A model generated the notes under the pieces. That model was not told where the DNA came from, ran no database searches, and was given only the letters and a program-made list of their open reading frames with translations. A stretch of DNA of 64,000 nt, taken from assembly GCF_015221875.1 (NCBI RefSeq), contig NZ_JACYGY010000001.1, positions 2,892,501-2,956,500 on the forward strand, written 5' to 3'. Made by a program: the position numbers and the translations under genes. The stretch is from Dyadobacter subterraneus (GTDB lineage: Bacteria; Bacteroidota; Bacteroidia; Cytophagales; Spirosomataceae). Positions 17,762-26,927 of the stretch are shown piece after piece; within the stretch, counting starts at the first letter, position 1, and each line of letters opens with the position of its first letter.

Positions 17762-17794
17762 GAATATTTGGATAAATTATCCTGTCAAACCACT

Positions 17795-17834
17795 ACAATC
17801 ATTCAACTGGAATTTCTTTCAGTTGAATGATTGT
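17795..17834. terminator. Hairpin between convergent genes, overlapping an AraC stop
   Basis: A perfect 15-bp stem (ACAATCATTCAACTG at 17795-17809, CAGTTGAATGATTGT at 17820-17834) with a 10-base loop. Its right arm encodes the last residues and stop of the AraC gene. No T-run follows either side, so termination strength is uncertain. Confidence 0.5.
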
Positions 17835-18730
17835 CTGAATTCCCTTGGCGACATATTCGTTTTATTTTTAAAAAGTTTGTTAAAAGACTGGGTATACTCA
17901 AATCCCAGTTGATAAGCTACTTCACTTACAGACAACGTTGTAGTTGCGAGAACTTCCTTCGCTTTTTCAATCAGTTTTGAATGTATGTGTTGCTGTGTAT
18001 TTTGTCCGGTCAGGGATCGCAGCATATCACTCAAATAATTGGAAGAAACATGAAGCTGTTCCGAAATATACTGAACCGATGGAGGGCCGGTTTCAGACAA
18101 TTTTTCATTATCAAAATATTCAGTCAGCATATTTTCAAGTTTCACCAGCAAATCATTGCTGACACTGCTCCTGGTAATAAATTGCCGGTTGTAAAAACGA
18201 TTGCAATAATTCAGGAACAAGTCTATTTGTGACACAATTACGTTTTGCGTAAGCGAATCAATGGCCCCGTGATATTCCTGTTCAATATTCTGCATCAGCA
18301 ATAAAATCATTATTTCCTCTTTCTCAGAAAGATGTAATGCTTCATTTACCGAATAGGAAAAAAATCCGTAGTTTTTAATGATATGCGCCAGCGGATAATT
18401 ACGGATAAAATCAGGATGAAAAATCAATGATAATCCTTTATGATTTGTCGTCGTGTTTGAAATCATCTGGCCCGGAGCAATAAAAGACATAACGCCTTCA
18501 TCAAAATCATAATATTGCTGGCCATATTTCATTTTCCCGGTAAAGTCTTTTTTGACGGAAATGATGTAAAAACCATTCAAATAATTGGTAATCGGTTCTC
18601 CGTTTTCTTCTCTTATGTCAGAACACTTCACCACACTAACCAAAGGGTGCTCCGGTTTGGGAAGGCCCAGAAAGCGGTGCAATTCTGAAATGGAATCGAT
18701 CTTGTTAAATTCCTTATTTGATTTTTTCAT
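17819..18730 (-). CDS. AraC family transcriptional regulator
   Basis: A 303-residue regulator with an N-terminal sensing domain (YGQQYYDFDEGVMSFIAPGQ, a cupin-like strand set) and a C-terminal double helix-turn-helix (about residues 205-300, SEVAYQLGFEYTQSFNKLFKNKTNMSPREFR). It lies 56 bases downstream of an alcohol dehydrogenase on the same strand and probably regulates it. It is a close paralogue of the AraC protein at 45851, which also follows an oxidoreductase gene. The effector is unknown. Confidence 0.9.
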   Translation of the reverse strand: MKKSNKEFNKIDSISELHRFLGLPKPEHPLVSVVKCSDIREENGEPITNYLNGFYIISVKKDFTGKMKYGQQYYDFDEGVMSFIAPGQMISNTTTNHKGLSLIFHPDFIRNYPLAHIIKNYGFFSYSVNEALHLSEKEEIMILLLMQNIEQEYHGAIDSLTQNVIVSQIDLFLNYCNRFYNRQFITRSSVSNDLLVKLENMLTEYFDNEKLSETGPPSVQYISEQLHVSSNYLSDMLRSLTGQNTQQHIHSKLIEKAKEVLATTTLSVSEVAYQLGFEYTQSFNKLFKNKTNMSPREFRQSFN

Positions 18731-18786
18731 AACATGAAAAAGTTACCTTCGAAGCCATTTGACAGAACAGCTCCGAAGGAGTAAAA

Positions 18787-19833
18787 TTAGTTATTCAAAG
18801 TCTTCATATCAATCACAAACCGGTATCTGACATCGCCTTTTAACATTCTTTCGAACGCATTATTGATATTTTTAATGTCAATAAGCTCGATGTCAGAAAC
18901 GATATTATTTTCAGCGCAAAAATCCAGCATTTCCTGTGTTTCCGGCAATCCGCCAGCTCCCGAACCGGTAACCGTTTTATTGCCTGCTGCCAGAGAAAAA
19001 GCCGGTACTTCCATCGGTGCTACCGGTAAACCAACCGCTATAAAAGTACCGTTAGTCCTCAGCATGGAAAGATAAAAATTTACATCATGTTCTGCCGCAA
19101 CAGTGTCAAGTATAAAATCAAATTTCCCCTTTACAGCTGCCACTTCCTCCGGATTTGTCGTTACAACAAAATGATGAGCGCCAAGCTTTTTCGCATCCTC
19201 TCTTTTGGATTCAGAAGTGCTCAAAACAGTTACCTCAGCACCAAAAGCAATACCAAATTTTACACCCATATGTCCTAATCCGCCAAGGCCCAGAATGGCC
19301 AGTTTGTGCCCTTTTCCTACCTTCCATTTGCGGAGTGGAGAATAGGTTGTAATTCCTGCGCAGAGCAGCGGAGCAACCGCGGCCAGATCGAGTTTCTCTG
19401 AAATGTGATGAGCAAAATCTTCATTTACAACGTTATTGCTGCTATAACCGCCATAAACAGGCTTACCATCTTTTCCCAGATTATTGTAAGTCTGCACCGG
19501 ACTTACCTGACAAAATTGTTCCTGCCCGTTGTCACAATCCTCGCAATGCCTGCACGAGTCCACCATCACACCAACACCGGCAAGATCACCCACTTTAAAT
19601 TTTTTGACATGAGCGCCAATAGCTGCCACGCGGCCAACAATTTCATGTCCCGGCACCAAAGGGAAAATCCCTGGAAACCAATCGTTTTTTATCGCATGCC
19701 AATCGGTATGACAAACGCCGCAATAAAAAATTTCTATTTCAATATCATGTGAGCCGATATCTCTGCGTTCAAAATCCCATGGAGCAAGGTCTGTTTCAGC
19801 ACTTTGGGCCGCATATCCTTTTGATTGTATCAT
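18787..19833 (-). CDS. Zinc-dependent NAD(P) alcohol dehydrogenase (cinnamyl/YahK-like)
   Basis: A 348-residue medium-chain dehydrogenase that probably reduces aldehydes to alcohols. Catalytic zinc ligands C41 and H63-E64 (YCGVCHTDWH, PGHE) are visible. The structural zinc loop is CRHCEDCDNGQEQFC, and the dinucleotide fold is AILGLGGLGHMGVKF. I choose the ATG at 19833 (MIQSKGYAAQSAE), where family similarity begins; the frame is open to 19947. It is followed by an AraC regulator. The specific aldehyde is unknown. Confidence 0.9.
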   Translation of the reverse strand: MIQSKGYAAQSAETDLAPWDFERRDIGSHDIEIEIFYCGVCHTDWHAIKNDWFPGIFPLVPGHEIVGRVAAIGAHVKKFKVGDLAGVGVMVDSCRHCEDCDNGQEQFCQVSPVQTYNNLGKDGKPVYGGYSSNNVVNEDFAHHISEKLDLAAVAPLLCAGITTYSPLRKWKVGKGHKLAILGLGGLGHMGVKFGIAFGAEVTVLSTSESKREDAKKLGAHHFVVTTNPEEVAAVKGKFDFILDTVAAEHDVNFYLSMLRTNGTFIAVGLPVAPMEVPAFSLAAGNKTVTGSGAGGLPETQEMLDFCAENNIVSDIELIDIKNINNAFERMLKGDVRYRFVIDMKTLNN

Positions 19834-20346
19834 ATTCGTTTTGTTAATAGTTTGTATTACAAAACTAGTCAGACCAGAAAACGAAAAGTTATCCAAATGC
19901 CTCAGTGTTGTATCCAAAACGAGGTTAACACAAAATTTATCTGTCACACAAAACTGACAAAAATAATCTCTGTTGAAAATTCAACCATTTCAGCTAAAAA
20001 CGTGGCTCAATGTGATATAGATTACGGACTGGATTATGAAAAATTGAAAGTTAGGTCAGACCATGAAGTTACCAATTACATCACAGACATCCAGGGAATC
20101 AGGCGCTAGTCTGTTTAAAATCTGATCATGTTCGGATCAGGTCGTGAGGATGTTTTTTCTGGCGAAAATCTGATTATACAAAATGCAATGGCATTGTTGT
20201 TCAATCTCAATTAAAAACGGACAAGAAAAAATTTAAGGCAGATGTCAACCGTTTGTCGGCCGCCTGGATTCCATACCAAACTTACGCCTGCCTTCATTTA
20301 AGGTAATAGTATAATAAAAACGGAAAACTTTTGATGGTTAAATAAG
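19834..20346. other. 513-bp non-coding gap
   Basis: No credible gene is seen. A plus-strand open frame across 19825-20109 lacks signal, domain or coding character and overlaps the dehydrogenase promoter region. A small palindrome CTGATC-N7-GATCAG lies at 20122-20140 with a T-run 12 bases later and may act as a weak terminator. Nothing else is recognised. Confidence 0.3.
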
Positions 20347-21426
20347 TTAAACCGAAACCGCCTTAATGCCCAGCCGCTCACACCAGCCCAGAAAGGTTTT
20401 GTAAGCTGCGTCCAGAATTTCGCGCTGTTCAGCAGGAATCTGTGTTTTGTTGGAACGGCAAATAAGAGAAATTGGCAGTCCTCGTTTTTGTAAAAAATAT
20501 TTAGAGCTAACCGGATAAAATTTTGAAATAACCGGTTCCATATTTGCGATTTCATTCTGTATCCAGGAAGCATCAGCAGATTTGGATGGATTATTTGCAT
20601 TTTCACAAAGCCAGCTATGGATTTCAGGATAAAAATTACCTGAAATTGGCGACAAACCCTTTGCTCCATTCTGTAAGGCTTCCAGTGCCGTAGCCGAGTG
20701 TGCATCATAAAATTCCATCTGTGTTCCCCGGCATATATCAAGTTTGGCCCTTATCTGATTTATGTCTTCGGACGTATCCTTATGATAGATCATTCGCTTG
20801 TTCGAAACCAGAAAACTAAAAACCTTTGGTGAAATAATACGTTTATATGGAAGCGGACATTCATAAGTGCCAAGTCTCATGTTGCCTGTAAGCGTAAACA
20901 TTTTCTCAAAATTTTCAATCAAAACATCATCGCTTTGGTCTTTTTCAGCCAGATGGCCGGAAATCAGAATTACGGCATCTACGCCGGTTTCGTGAATTTT
21001 TTTTGCAAATAAGGCTTTTTCTTTGATCGTTTCTCCAAATGAGCCCGTGGAAACTACCGGCACCTTTCCGTTTATATATTTAACCACATGTTTGGTCAGA
21101 GCTATGCGTTCCTCGTCGCTCATATAAAACATTTCGCTGCTCAGACAATTGGCAAAAAAACCTTTTGCACCCGCTGCCAGATAAAAATCAATTAACCTGG
21201 AAACCTTGTTAAAGTCAATCTTTGAATTGTCGTCATAAGGAGTGATCATAACCGGAACAAACTTTTGCATTTCCTTCCGCGTCATTTCAGCTGACTGTTG
21301 AGAAAAACGGTGAGCGTCTTGCATCTGCGATGCTTGAATTAATCCCGGTGCGACTGAAAATCCCAAAGCAGCAGGGACTGTTTTTTCTAAAAATTCCCGG
21401 CGCGATAAGTTGCTGATGATTTTCAT
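20347..21426 (-). CDS. Exported DapA-like (DHDPS/NAL family) aldolase
   Basis: A 359-residue class I aldolase-fold protein. The Schiff-base Lys is K216 in MIYHKDTSEDI and the catalytic Tyr is Y188 in GTYECPLPY; the barrel strand KGFFANCLSSE replaces the usual GTTGE. Unlike cytoplasmic relatives, it has an N-terminal twin-arginine-like leader (SRREFLEKTVPAALGF, residues 8-23), which suggests Tat export. Relatives act on 4-hydroxy-tetrahydrodipicolinate, sialic acid or 2-keto-3-deoxy sugars; the substrate here is unknown. It is divergent from a SusC/D operon. Confidence 0.82.
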   Translation of the reverse strand: MKIISNLSRREFLEKTVPAALGFSVAPGLIQASQMQDAHRFSQQSAEMTRKEMQKFVPVMITPYDDNSKIDFNKVSRLIDFYLAAGAKGFFANCLSSEMFYMSDEERIALTKHVVKYINGKVPVVSTGSFGETIKEKALFAKKIHETGVDAVILISGHLAEKDQSDDVLIENFEKMFTLTGNMRLGTYECPLPYKRIISPKVFSFLVSNKRMIYHKDTSEDINQIRAKLDICRGTQMEFYDAHSATALEALQNGAKGLSPISGNFYPEIHSWLCENANNPSKSADASWIQNEIANMEPVISKFYPVSSKYFLQKRGLPISLICRSNKTQIPAEQREILDAAYKTFLGWCERLGIKAVSV

Positions 21427-21766
21427 TGCAGGTTAAGATTGGTTTAGTACATGTTTTCAGAATAGTACTGAAAAACATCAAATCTGGTCATGTAAAATTG
21501 AAATTATTTTTACGAGATATCGTCTTCAATTCCCCCCACGGAATTTGTAACTAATCAGTTATAAATATGTCCATTTTGATAAATAACATACTTATATCAA
21601 TAGTGATTTTGATTATTTAGTCTTTTTTGAAAAAAAAATAGAATTTATCAAAGGCCTAACGGATGATGTGCCGCGTATATATAATTATTGATTTTTCACT
21701 TTCAAAAAGCTTTCAAAACCGGAGTGAAAACGAAATATTCCAACCATAAAACCCCAGGTAAATTGC
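21427..21766. promoter_or_regulatory. Divergent control region, aldolase / SusC
   Basis: A 340-bp AT-rich spacer between divergent genes. It must hold both promoters, but I see no full -33/-7 Bacteroidota promoter. No convincing inverted repeat or regulator gene is visible. Confidence 0.3.
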
Positions 21767-24700
21767 ATGAAACAGAAAATTTTACCACGTCATGGTACAT
21801 TCTTCTCATTTTTGGGCAAGAGATGTTCCCTATTCATTGCAGCTGCCGCTCTGACAATTCCCGGTCATGCAGCTGTATCTATCAGTACCGGAGTCAGGGA
21901 AATTGAATTGGTAAAAAACAGCAGCTTTGGTTCTGCCCAACTGGATTTTTTAACAGAAATTAAAGGAAAGGTTACGGATGAAAAAGGGGAGGCGCTGCCG
22001 GGCGTAAGCGTTTTGGTAAAAGGTTCGCAGCAGGGCACAATTACCGACGGAGGTGGAAATTTCGCAGTCAACATTGCTGAATCGGAAGCAGTTTTGGTGT
22101 TTTCTTTTGTGGGCTATAAAGTGCAGGAAGTAAAGGTTGGAAATCTTACCAACATTGCTGTAACACTGGAATCTGACAGTAAGGCTTTGGATGAAGTTGT
22201 TGTCACTGCACTGGGTATCAAAAAAGAAGCAAAGTCGCTGGGTTATTCTGTAACCAAGGTTAACGGTGAAGTATTTACAAAAACAAGGGAAACAAATTTC
22301 GGAAATGCGCTGGCTGGCCGCGTTGCTGGTGTAAATGTCAGTGGAGTTGCCACCGGTCCTGCCGGAGCGAGCCGGGTAACGATTCGGGGAAATACTTCCA
22401 TTTCCGGAGATAATTCGCCTTTGTATATCATCAATGGTTTACCCATGGATAACACTCGTTTTGGCGGTGTAAACGCCGATAATCCCGATTATGGCGATAA
22501 TATTTCTAGTATAAATCCTGATGATGTTGAAGAAATTACGGTATTAAAAGGAGCGACTGCTGCTGCACTTTACGGCTCACGCGCAAAAAATGGAGCCATT
22601 GTGATTACGACCAAATCCGGTAAAGGGAAAAAAGGAATTGGGGTTGAAGTCAATAGTAATAACACATTTGAGGTTCCCTATTATCTGTGGCAGCTGCAAA
22701 AGGAATATGGCCAGGGATACGGAGGCGTGAAACCGGCGAGTCAGCAGGATGCTGCCAATCACTCACAAAATCACTGGGGACAATTATACGATGGCTCTGA
22801 AACGGTTCAGTTTGATGGTGTTAAACGACCTTATTCTTATGTAAAAGATCAGGTGCTGAAAGATTTCTACGGAACCGGACATACACGTTCCAATAATATT
22901 TCATTTTCGGGAGGTGGCGAAAAAGGATCTTTCCGTGTTGGTGTTACCGACATGAGAAACCAGGGAATAATCCCTAATGCAACCATGAGAAGAGATAACA
23001 TCCACCTTGGTTTAAGCCAGAATATCTCCAAAAATCTTGTGGTTACAGGAAACGTTGATTACATCAATGAAAGAGTTGACAACCGTTACGTATTTGGTGG
23101 CAGTAACAGCAATAGCGCGGCTACAATTTTGTACGTCAACAGCAACATGCCAACCAGTGCCTTGTCGCCGGGTTATGATCCCGTTACTTTCAAAGAAAAA
23201 GTGCTCGGTACGGACTTAAATGCAACGAATCCATATTACGTAATTAATCAAATAAAGAATAATTCTACCAAAGACAGGTTTATTTCCACTGTTAACCTGC
23301 GCTGGAATTTGTTTGACTGGCTTTTTATTCAGGGAAAGGCCGGACAGGATTTTTATACTTTTAATACGAGCAAAACAGTTCCGGAAGGCACAGGTTACCG
23401 GCCAAACGGTCAGATTGATTTATCCGGAATGAATTTCTGGGAAAGGAATTTTGAAGGTTTGATCGGTTTTAATAAGGACCTTAACAAAGATTTTGCACTT
23501 TCAATAAATCTCGGTGGTAATCTGATGTCACAACACAGATATACCACTTTACTTTCAGGTTCAGGTATTGTAATTCCACGACTTGAAGTGATCAATAATA
23601 CTTCGACCCGCACGGTTTCCACCGCTATTTATGACAAAAAGATAAATTCTGTTTTTGCCACCGCTGAGCTTAGTTATAAAAACTATTTATTCTTTAACGT
23701 AACGGGGCGAAATGACTGGTTCTCAACTTTAAACCCAAAATCAAATAACTTCTTTTATCCATCGGCCGGAATCAGTTACGTTTTCTCGCAGGCCTGGAAT
23801 ATGCCTGAGGCTATCAGTTTTGGAAAATTCAGGGTTGCTTATGCTTCTGTTGGCGGTGATACCAACCCTTATCTTTTAAATCTTACGTATGGTTTGCTGC
23901 CTTATAATTACGATGGAAAATCGCTTGGAACTATTAATCAGACAACCGTTCCAAACAGCAGTCTGCGTCCGCTGAGTGTAAATGAATTTGAGGTAGGTTT
24001 GGATCTGCGTTTGTTTAAAAATAAACTGGGATTTGATATCGCAGCTTATAACAAAATGACTACCAATGATATAGCTGTTGAAAGTATTTCGAGCACAAGC
24101 GGCTATTCCGGCGTTTCGGTTAACGTAGGATCCATTCGCAACCGTGGAGTTGAATTGTTGATCACAGCAAAACCATTTTCAAGCAAAAACTTCAACTGGG
24201 ACATTTCCCTGAATACGGCTTATAACAAAAGTAAAGTGATCAAAATATCTGATCGTTCTACTGAGCTGATACTTGCTACTTCAACCAAGGCTTTTATCAA
24301 ACATATTGAAGGAAAAGAATATTCCCAGATTGTTGGCCGGACTATACTAAAAAATCCACAGGGTCAGGATGTTATTGATGCAACCGGTTTGCCGATTGTT
24401 CCGGCTGGTGTGGTTTCTTTCGGTTCTGGTATACATAAATTTACAAGCGGGATTACTAATAATTTCAGTTATAAAGCTTTCACTTTGTCAGTTCTTGTTG
24501 ACGGGAAATTTGGTGGGAAAATATATTCTGAAACAGGTTATAATCTGGATCACCGCGGAATGTCCATTCATTCTTTGATCGGCAGAAAAGACGGCGCCGT
24601 GCTTCCGGGTGTTACTGAAAGCGGTGAAGTTAATAAAGTGCTGGTGACTGCCGACAGAGTTAACAACCGGGCAATTATCGTAAGAAGGCGCGATGCATTG

Positions 24701-24964
24701 GATGATTATATTTATGATGCAAGTTTTATCAAACTCCGCAACGTATCGCTGACCTACAATTTGCCAAAATATTTATTTCAAAAGGCAGGATTTATCCAGG
24801 GAGCGAGTGTGTCGCTGGTAGGCAGAAATCTTCAAATCCTGATGAAACATACACCAGGCATAGATCCTGAAACGAATATTTCCGCGGGTAATGATCAGGG
24901 CATTGAAACCACAGCCTTGCCACCAACAAGAAGTTATGGCTTCAATGTAAACCTGAAATTCTAA
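21767..24964 (+). CDS. SusC/RagA family TonB-linked outer-membrane transporter
   Basis: A 1065-residue SusC-type importer. A long N-terminal leader is followed by a carboxypeptidase-like domain (EIKGKVTDEKGEALPGVSVLVKG, about residues 64-86), the plug (TIRGNTSISGDNSPLYIINGLP) with the SusC-typical YGSRAKNGAIVITTKSGK, and a large barrel. It pairs with the SusD lipoprotein that starts 26 bases later. The imported ligand is probably an oligosaccharide or related polymer fragment; the adjacent aldolase and DUF1501/PSD1 genes may process it. The cargo cannot be determined from sequence. Confidence 0.95.
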   Translation: MKQKILPRHGTFFSFLGKRCSLFIAAAALTIPGHAAVSISTGVREIELVKNSSFGSAQLDFLTEIKGKVTDEKGEALPGVSVLVKGSQQGTITDGGGNFAVNIAESEAVLVFSFVGYKVQEVKVGNLTNIAVTLESDSKALDEVVVTALGIKKEAKSLGYSVTKVNGEVFTKTRETNFGNALAGRVAGVNVSGVATGPAGASRVTIRGNTSISGDNSPLYIINGLPMDNTRFGGVNADNPDYGDNISSINPDDVEEITVLKGATAAALYGSRAKNGAIVITTKSGKGKKGIGVEVNSNNTFEVPYYLWQLQKEYGQGYGGVKPASQQDAANHSQNHWGQLYDGSETVQFDGVKRPYSYVKDQVLKDFYGTGHTRSNNISFSGGGEKGSFRVGVTDMRNQGIIPNATMRRDNIHLGLSQNISKNLVVTGNVDYINERVDNRYVFGGSNSNSAATILYVNSNMPTSALSPGYDPVTFKEKVLGTDLNATNPYYVINQIKNNSTKDRFISTVNLRWNLFDWLFIQGKAGQDFYTFNTSKTVPEGTGYRPNGQIDLSGMNFWERNFEGLIGFNKDLNKDFALSINLGGNLMSQHRYTTLLSGSGIVIPRLEVINNTSTRTVSTAIYDKKINSVFATAELSYKNYLFFNVTGRNDWFSTLNPKSNNFFYPSAGISYVFSQAWNMPEAISFGKFRVAYASVGGDTNPYLLNLTYGLLPYNYDGKSLGTINQTTVPNSSLRPLSVNEFEVGLDLRLFKNKLGFDIAAYNKMTTNDIAVESISSTSGYSGVSVNVGSIRNRGVELLITAKPFSSKNFNWDISLNTAYNKSKVIKISDRSTELILATSTKAFIKHIEGKEYSQIVGRTILKNPQGQDVIDATGLPIVPAGVVSFGSGIHKFTSGITNNFSYKAFTLSVLVDGKFGGKIYSETGYNLDHRGMSIHSLIGRKDGAVLPGVTESGEVNKVLVTADRVNNRAIIVRRRDALDDYIYDASFIKLRNVSLTYNLPKYLFQKAGFIQGASVSLVGRNLQILMKHTPGIDPETNISAGNDQGIETTALPPTRSYGFNVNLKF

Positions 24965-24990
24965 CCGTCAACAGATTTAATCAAATGTAT

Positions 24991-26559
24991 ATGAAAAAAA
25001 TAAACGCGGTGATATTGGGATGCAGTCTGCTTTTGATGACTGCCTGCGATAATGGCTTCGAGCAGCTCAACAAGGATCCAAACGCTGTTACGTCGGACAG
25101 ATTCAACCCTTCATTTCTTTTTACAACCACGCAGCTGGGAACGGCAAAAGGGGATGATAATACCGATCTTTATTATGCCCAGGCATTCATGCAGCAATTT
25201 GCTTCGCTAAGCAATGTGGGAATTTTTGATTTTCACGGCGACAAGTATGTTTATTACAAACCTAATAATGAATTACTTTGGAAGTCAACTTTCAACGCCA
25301 TTGCAGGACCGTCCAAATTAATTGAAGATGTTATTCAGCTTTCAAAAGACAAGCCTGCGTACGCAAATCTTTATAACATGGCGAGAATTTGGAAAACGGT
25401 AATTTATCACCGTCTCACCGATATGTATGGTGATATTCCTTACTCCGAAGCCAGTCTTGGATATTACCAGCAGATTTACAAGCCCAAATATGACAAGCAG
25501 CAGGATATTTACAATAATATGCTGACGGAACTGGAAGACGCAACAGGCAAACTGGATGCAAGCCAGGCACTTTTTGCCTCGGCAGATATCGCATACAGCG
25601 GGGATATTGCCAAATGGAAGAAATTCGGTTATTCGATGATGCTCCGATTGGGTATGCGTTTGTCAAAGGTTGATCCGGCTTCTGCCCAGGCATGGGTGAA
25701 AAAGGCTTATGCTGGCGGGGTTTTTAGTTCGGTTGATGATAATTTATTTATCAAAGGAACAGACAAAGTTGGAACGCTGGAAGCTTTGACTAATGGTATG
25801 AGCTACACGCTGAGCGTTACCACCAGAAGTCCGGGAAAAATTGCCAAAACGTTTTTCGATTTTCTGAAAAGCCATAACGATCCGCGTCTTAAATACACCG
25901 TTGCCGTTTACACCGATCCGACCAATGTGGCTACCAAAAATACGGATCCAGCTATCCAAAAAGGTCTCCCAAACGGGCTCGACAGAATCACATTGGTAAA
26001 AGATCCAAGTTACGATCCTAATGCACCGGGACAGGAACATCAATATTCGGGAGTTAACCGGGATGTTTATGCCAAACTGGATGGTCCTAGAATGTTCCTG
26101 ACTTATGGAGAAGTGCAGTTTTTGTTGTCAGAAGCAGTAGTTCGGGGTTGGATTACAGGAGATGCAGCGCAATTTTATAAAAACGGAGTTACAGGAGCTA
26201 TGAAAAACCTGGCAAAATATGATGCTTCTGCCACTATTTCTGATGCTGAAATTACGACATATTTAACAACAAATCCATTCGTCGGTACAGGCGATCAGGA
26301 AAAAGCGCTGGAACAGATCAACACCCAATACTGGGCAGCAACTTTCATGAATGGCTATGAATCTTTTGCAAACTTTCGTCGTTCAGGATATCCTAAATTA
26401 ACACCTGTGAATTATCCTGACAACGAAACTGGAGGAACTATTCCGCGCCGTTTGAGATACCCGGACGACGAACCTGTACTTAACGCAGACAGCTACAATG
26501 AGGCAGTGGCTCGTCAGGGAGCTGATAGTTATAAAACAAGAGTCTGGTGGGATAAATAG
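24991..26559 (+). CDS. SusD/RagB-type nutrient-binding outer-membrane lipoprotein
   Basis: A lipoprotein of 522 residues from the chosen ATG; an ATG two codons upstream at 24985 is equally possible. The signal and lipobox read LLLMTACDNGF, so the lipidated Cys is near residue 19. The repeated helical architecture with NTQYWAATFMNGYESFANFRRSGYP at the C-terminus fits the SusD-like_2 branch. It caps the SusC barrel at the cell surface. A terminator follows at 26581-26628, which separates it from the cytochrome-like genes. Confidence 0.93.
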   Translation: MKKINAVILGCSLLLMTACDNGFEQLNKDPNAVTSDRFNPSFLFTTTQLGTAKGDDNTDLYYAQAFMQQFASLSNVGIFDFHGDKYVYYKPNNELLWKSTFNAIAGPSKLIEDVIQLSKDKPAYANLYNMARIWKTVIYHRLTDMYGDIPYSEASLGYYQQIYKPKYDKQQDIYNNMLTELEDATGKLDASQALFASADIAYSGDIAKWKKFGYSMMLRLGMRLSKVDPASAQAWVKKAYAGGVFSSVDDNLFIKGTDKVGTLEALTNGMSYTLSVTTRSPGKIAKTFFDFLKSHNDPRLKYTVAVYTDPTNVATKNTDPAIQKGLPNGLDRITLVKDPSYDPNAPGQEHQYSGVNRDVYAKLDGPRMFLTYGEVQFLLSEAVVRGWITGDAAQFYKNGVTGAMKNLAKYDASATISDAEITTYLTTNPFVGTGDQEKALEQINTQYWAATFMNGYESFANFRRSGYPKLTPVNYPDNETGGTIPRRLRYPDDEPVLNADSYNEAVARQGADSYKTRVWWDK

Positions 26560-26580
26560 ATGTTGATTTATTGATTAAGA

Positions 26581-26628
26581 AAAAGGTAAAATGCCAGCAC
26601 TATTTCAAGCCGGCGTTTTACCTTTTTT
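26581..26628 (+). terminator. Terminator after SusD
   Basis: AAAAGGTAAAATGCC (26581-26595) pairs with GGCGTTTTACCTTTT (26612-26626), followed by more T residues. The remainder of this gap (to 26927) is AT-rich, with only a weak imperfect hairpin around 26768-26809 and no gene. Confidence 0.75.
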
Positions 26629-26927
26629 AGGTTAATATTTCATTAAAATACAAAACAGCAAATAATGCCGATATTTAATTTTTCGTTTCTGATTGATAAT
26701 TTATATACGTTAATAACCAGTAACTTATACTCAATTCTGTCTTCATATATAACAGAATATTTAGTCCGGTATTTAAAACTGTATTCAAAAGTAATATGCT
26801 GAAAATACCAGTACGGACAGAGCAGGATAGTTGGTTTAGGAAAAATCTGTTAATTGCTATGACCCGGTAAATTTTCATTTTTTAGATAATTAATTATATT
26901 TAATTGCAATTTCTTGTAATTTCTGGT

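Noticed and set aside
19825..20109. Plus-strand open frame of 94 codons opposite the ADH start
   Set aside because: It overlaps the dehydrogenase promoter region, has no domain, signal or coding-like composition, and lacks a partner gene.
21427..21766. Possible anti-sigma/sigma regulator pair near SusC
   Set aside because: Some SusC/D loci have ECF sigma and anti-sigma genes upstream; none is present here and the gap is non-coding.
26675..26878. Small minus-strand open frame in the SusD/PSD1 gap
   Set aside because: It is very AT-rich, rich in Ile and Tyr, and has no recognisable start context or homology-like feature.
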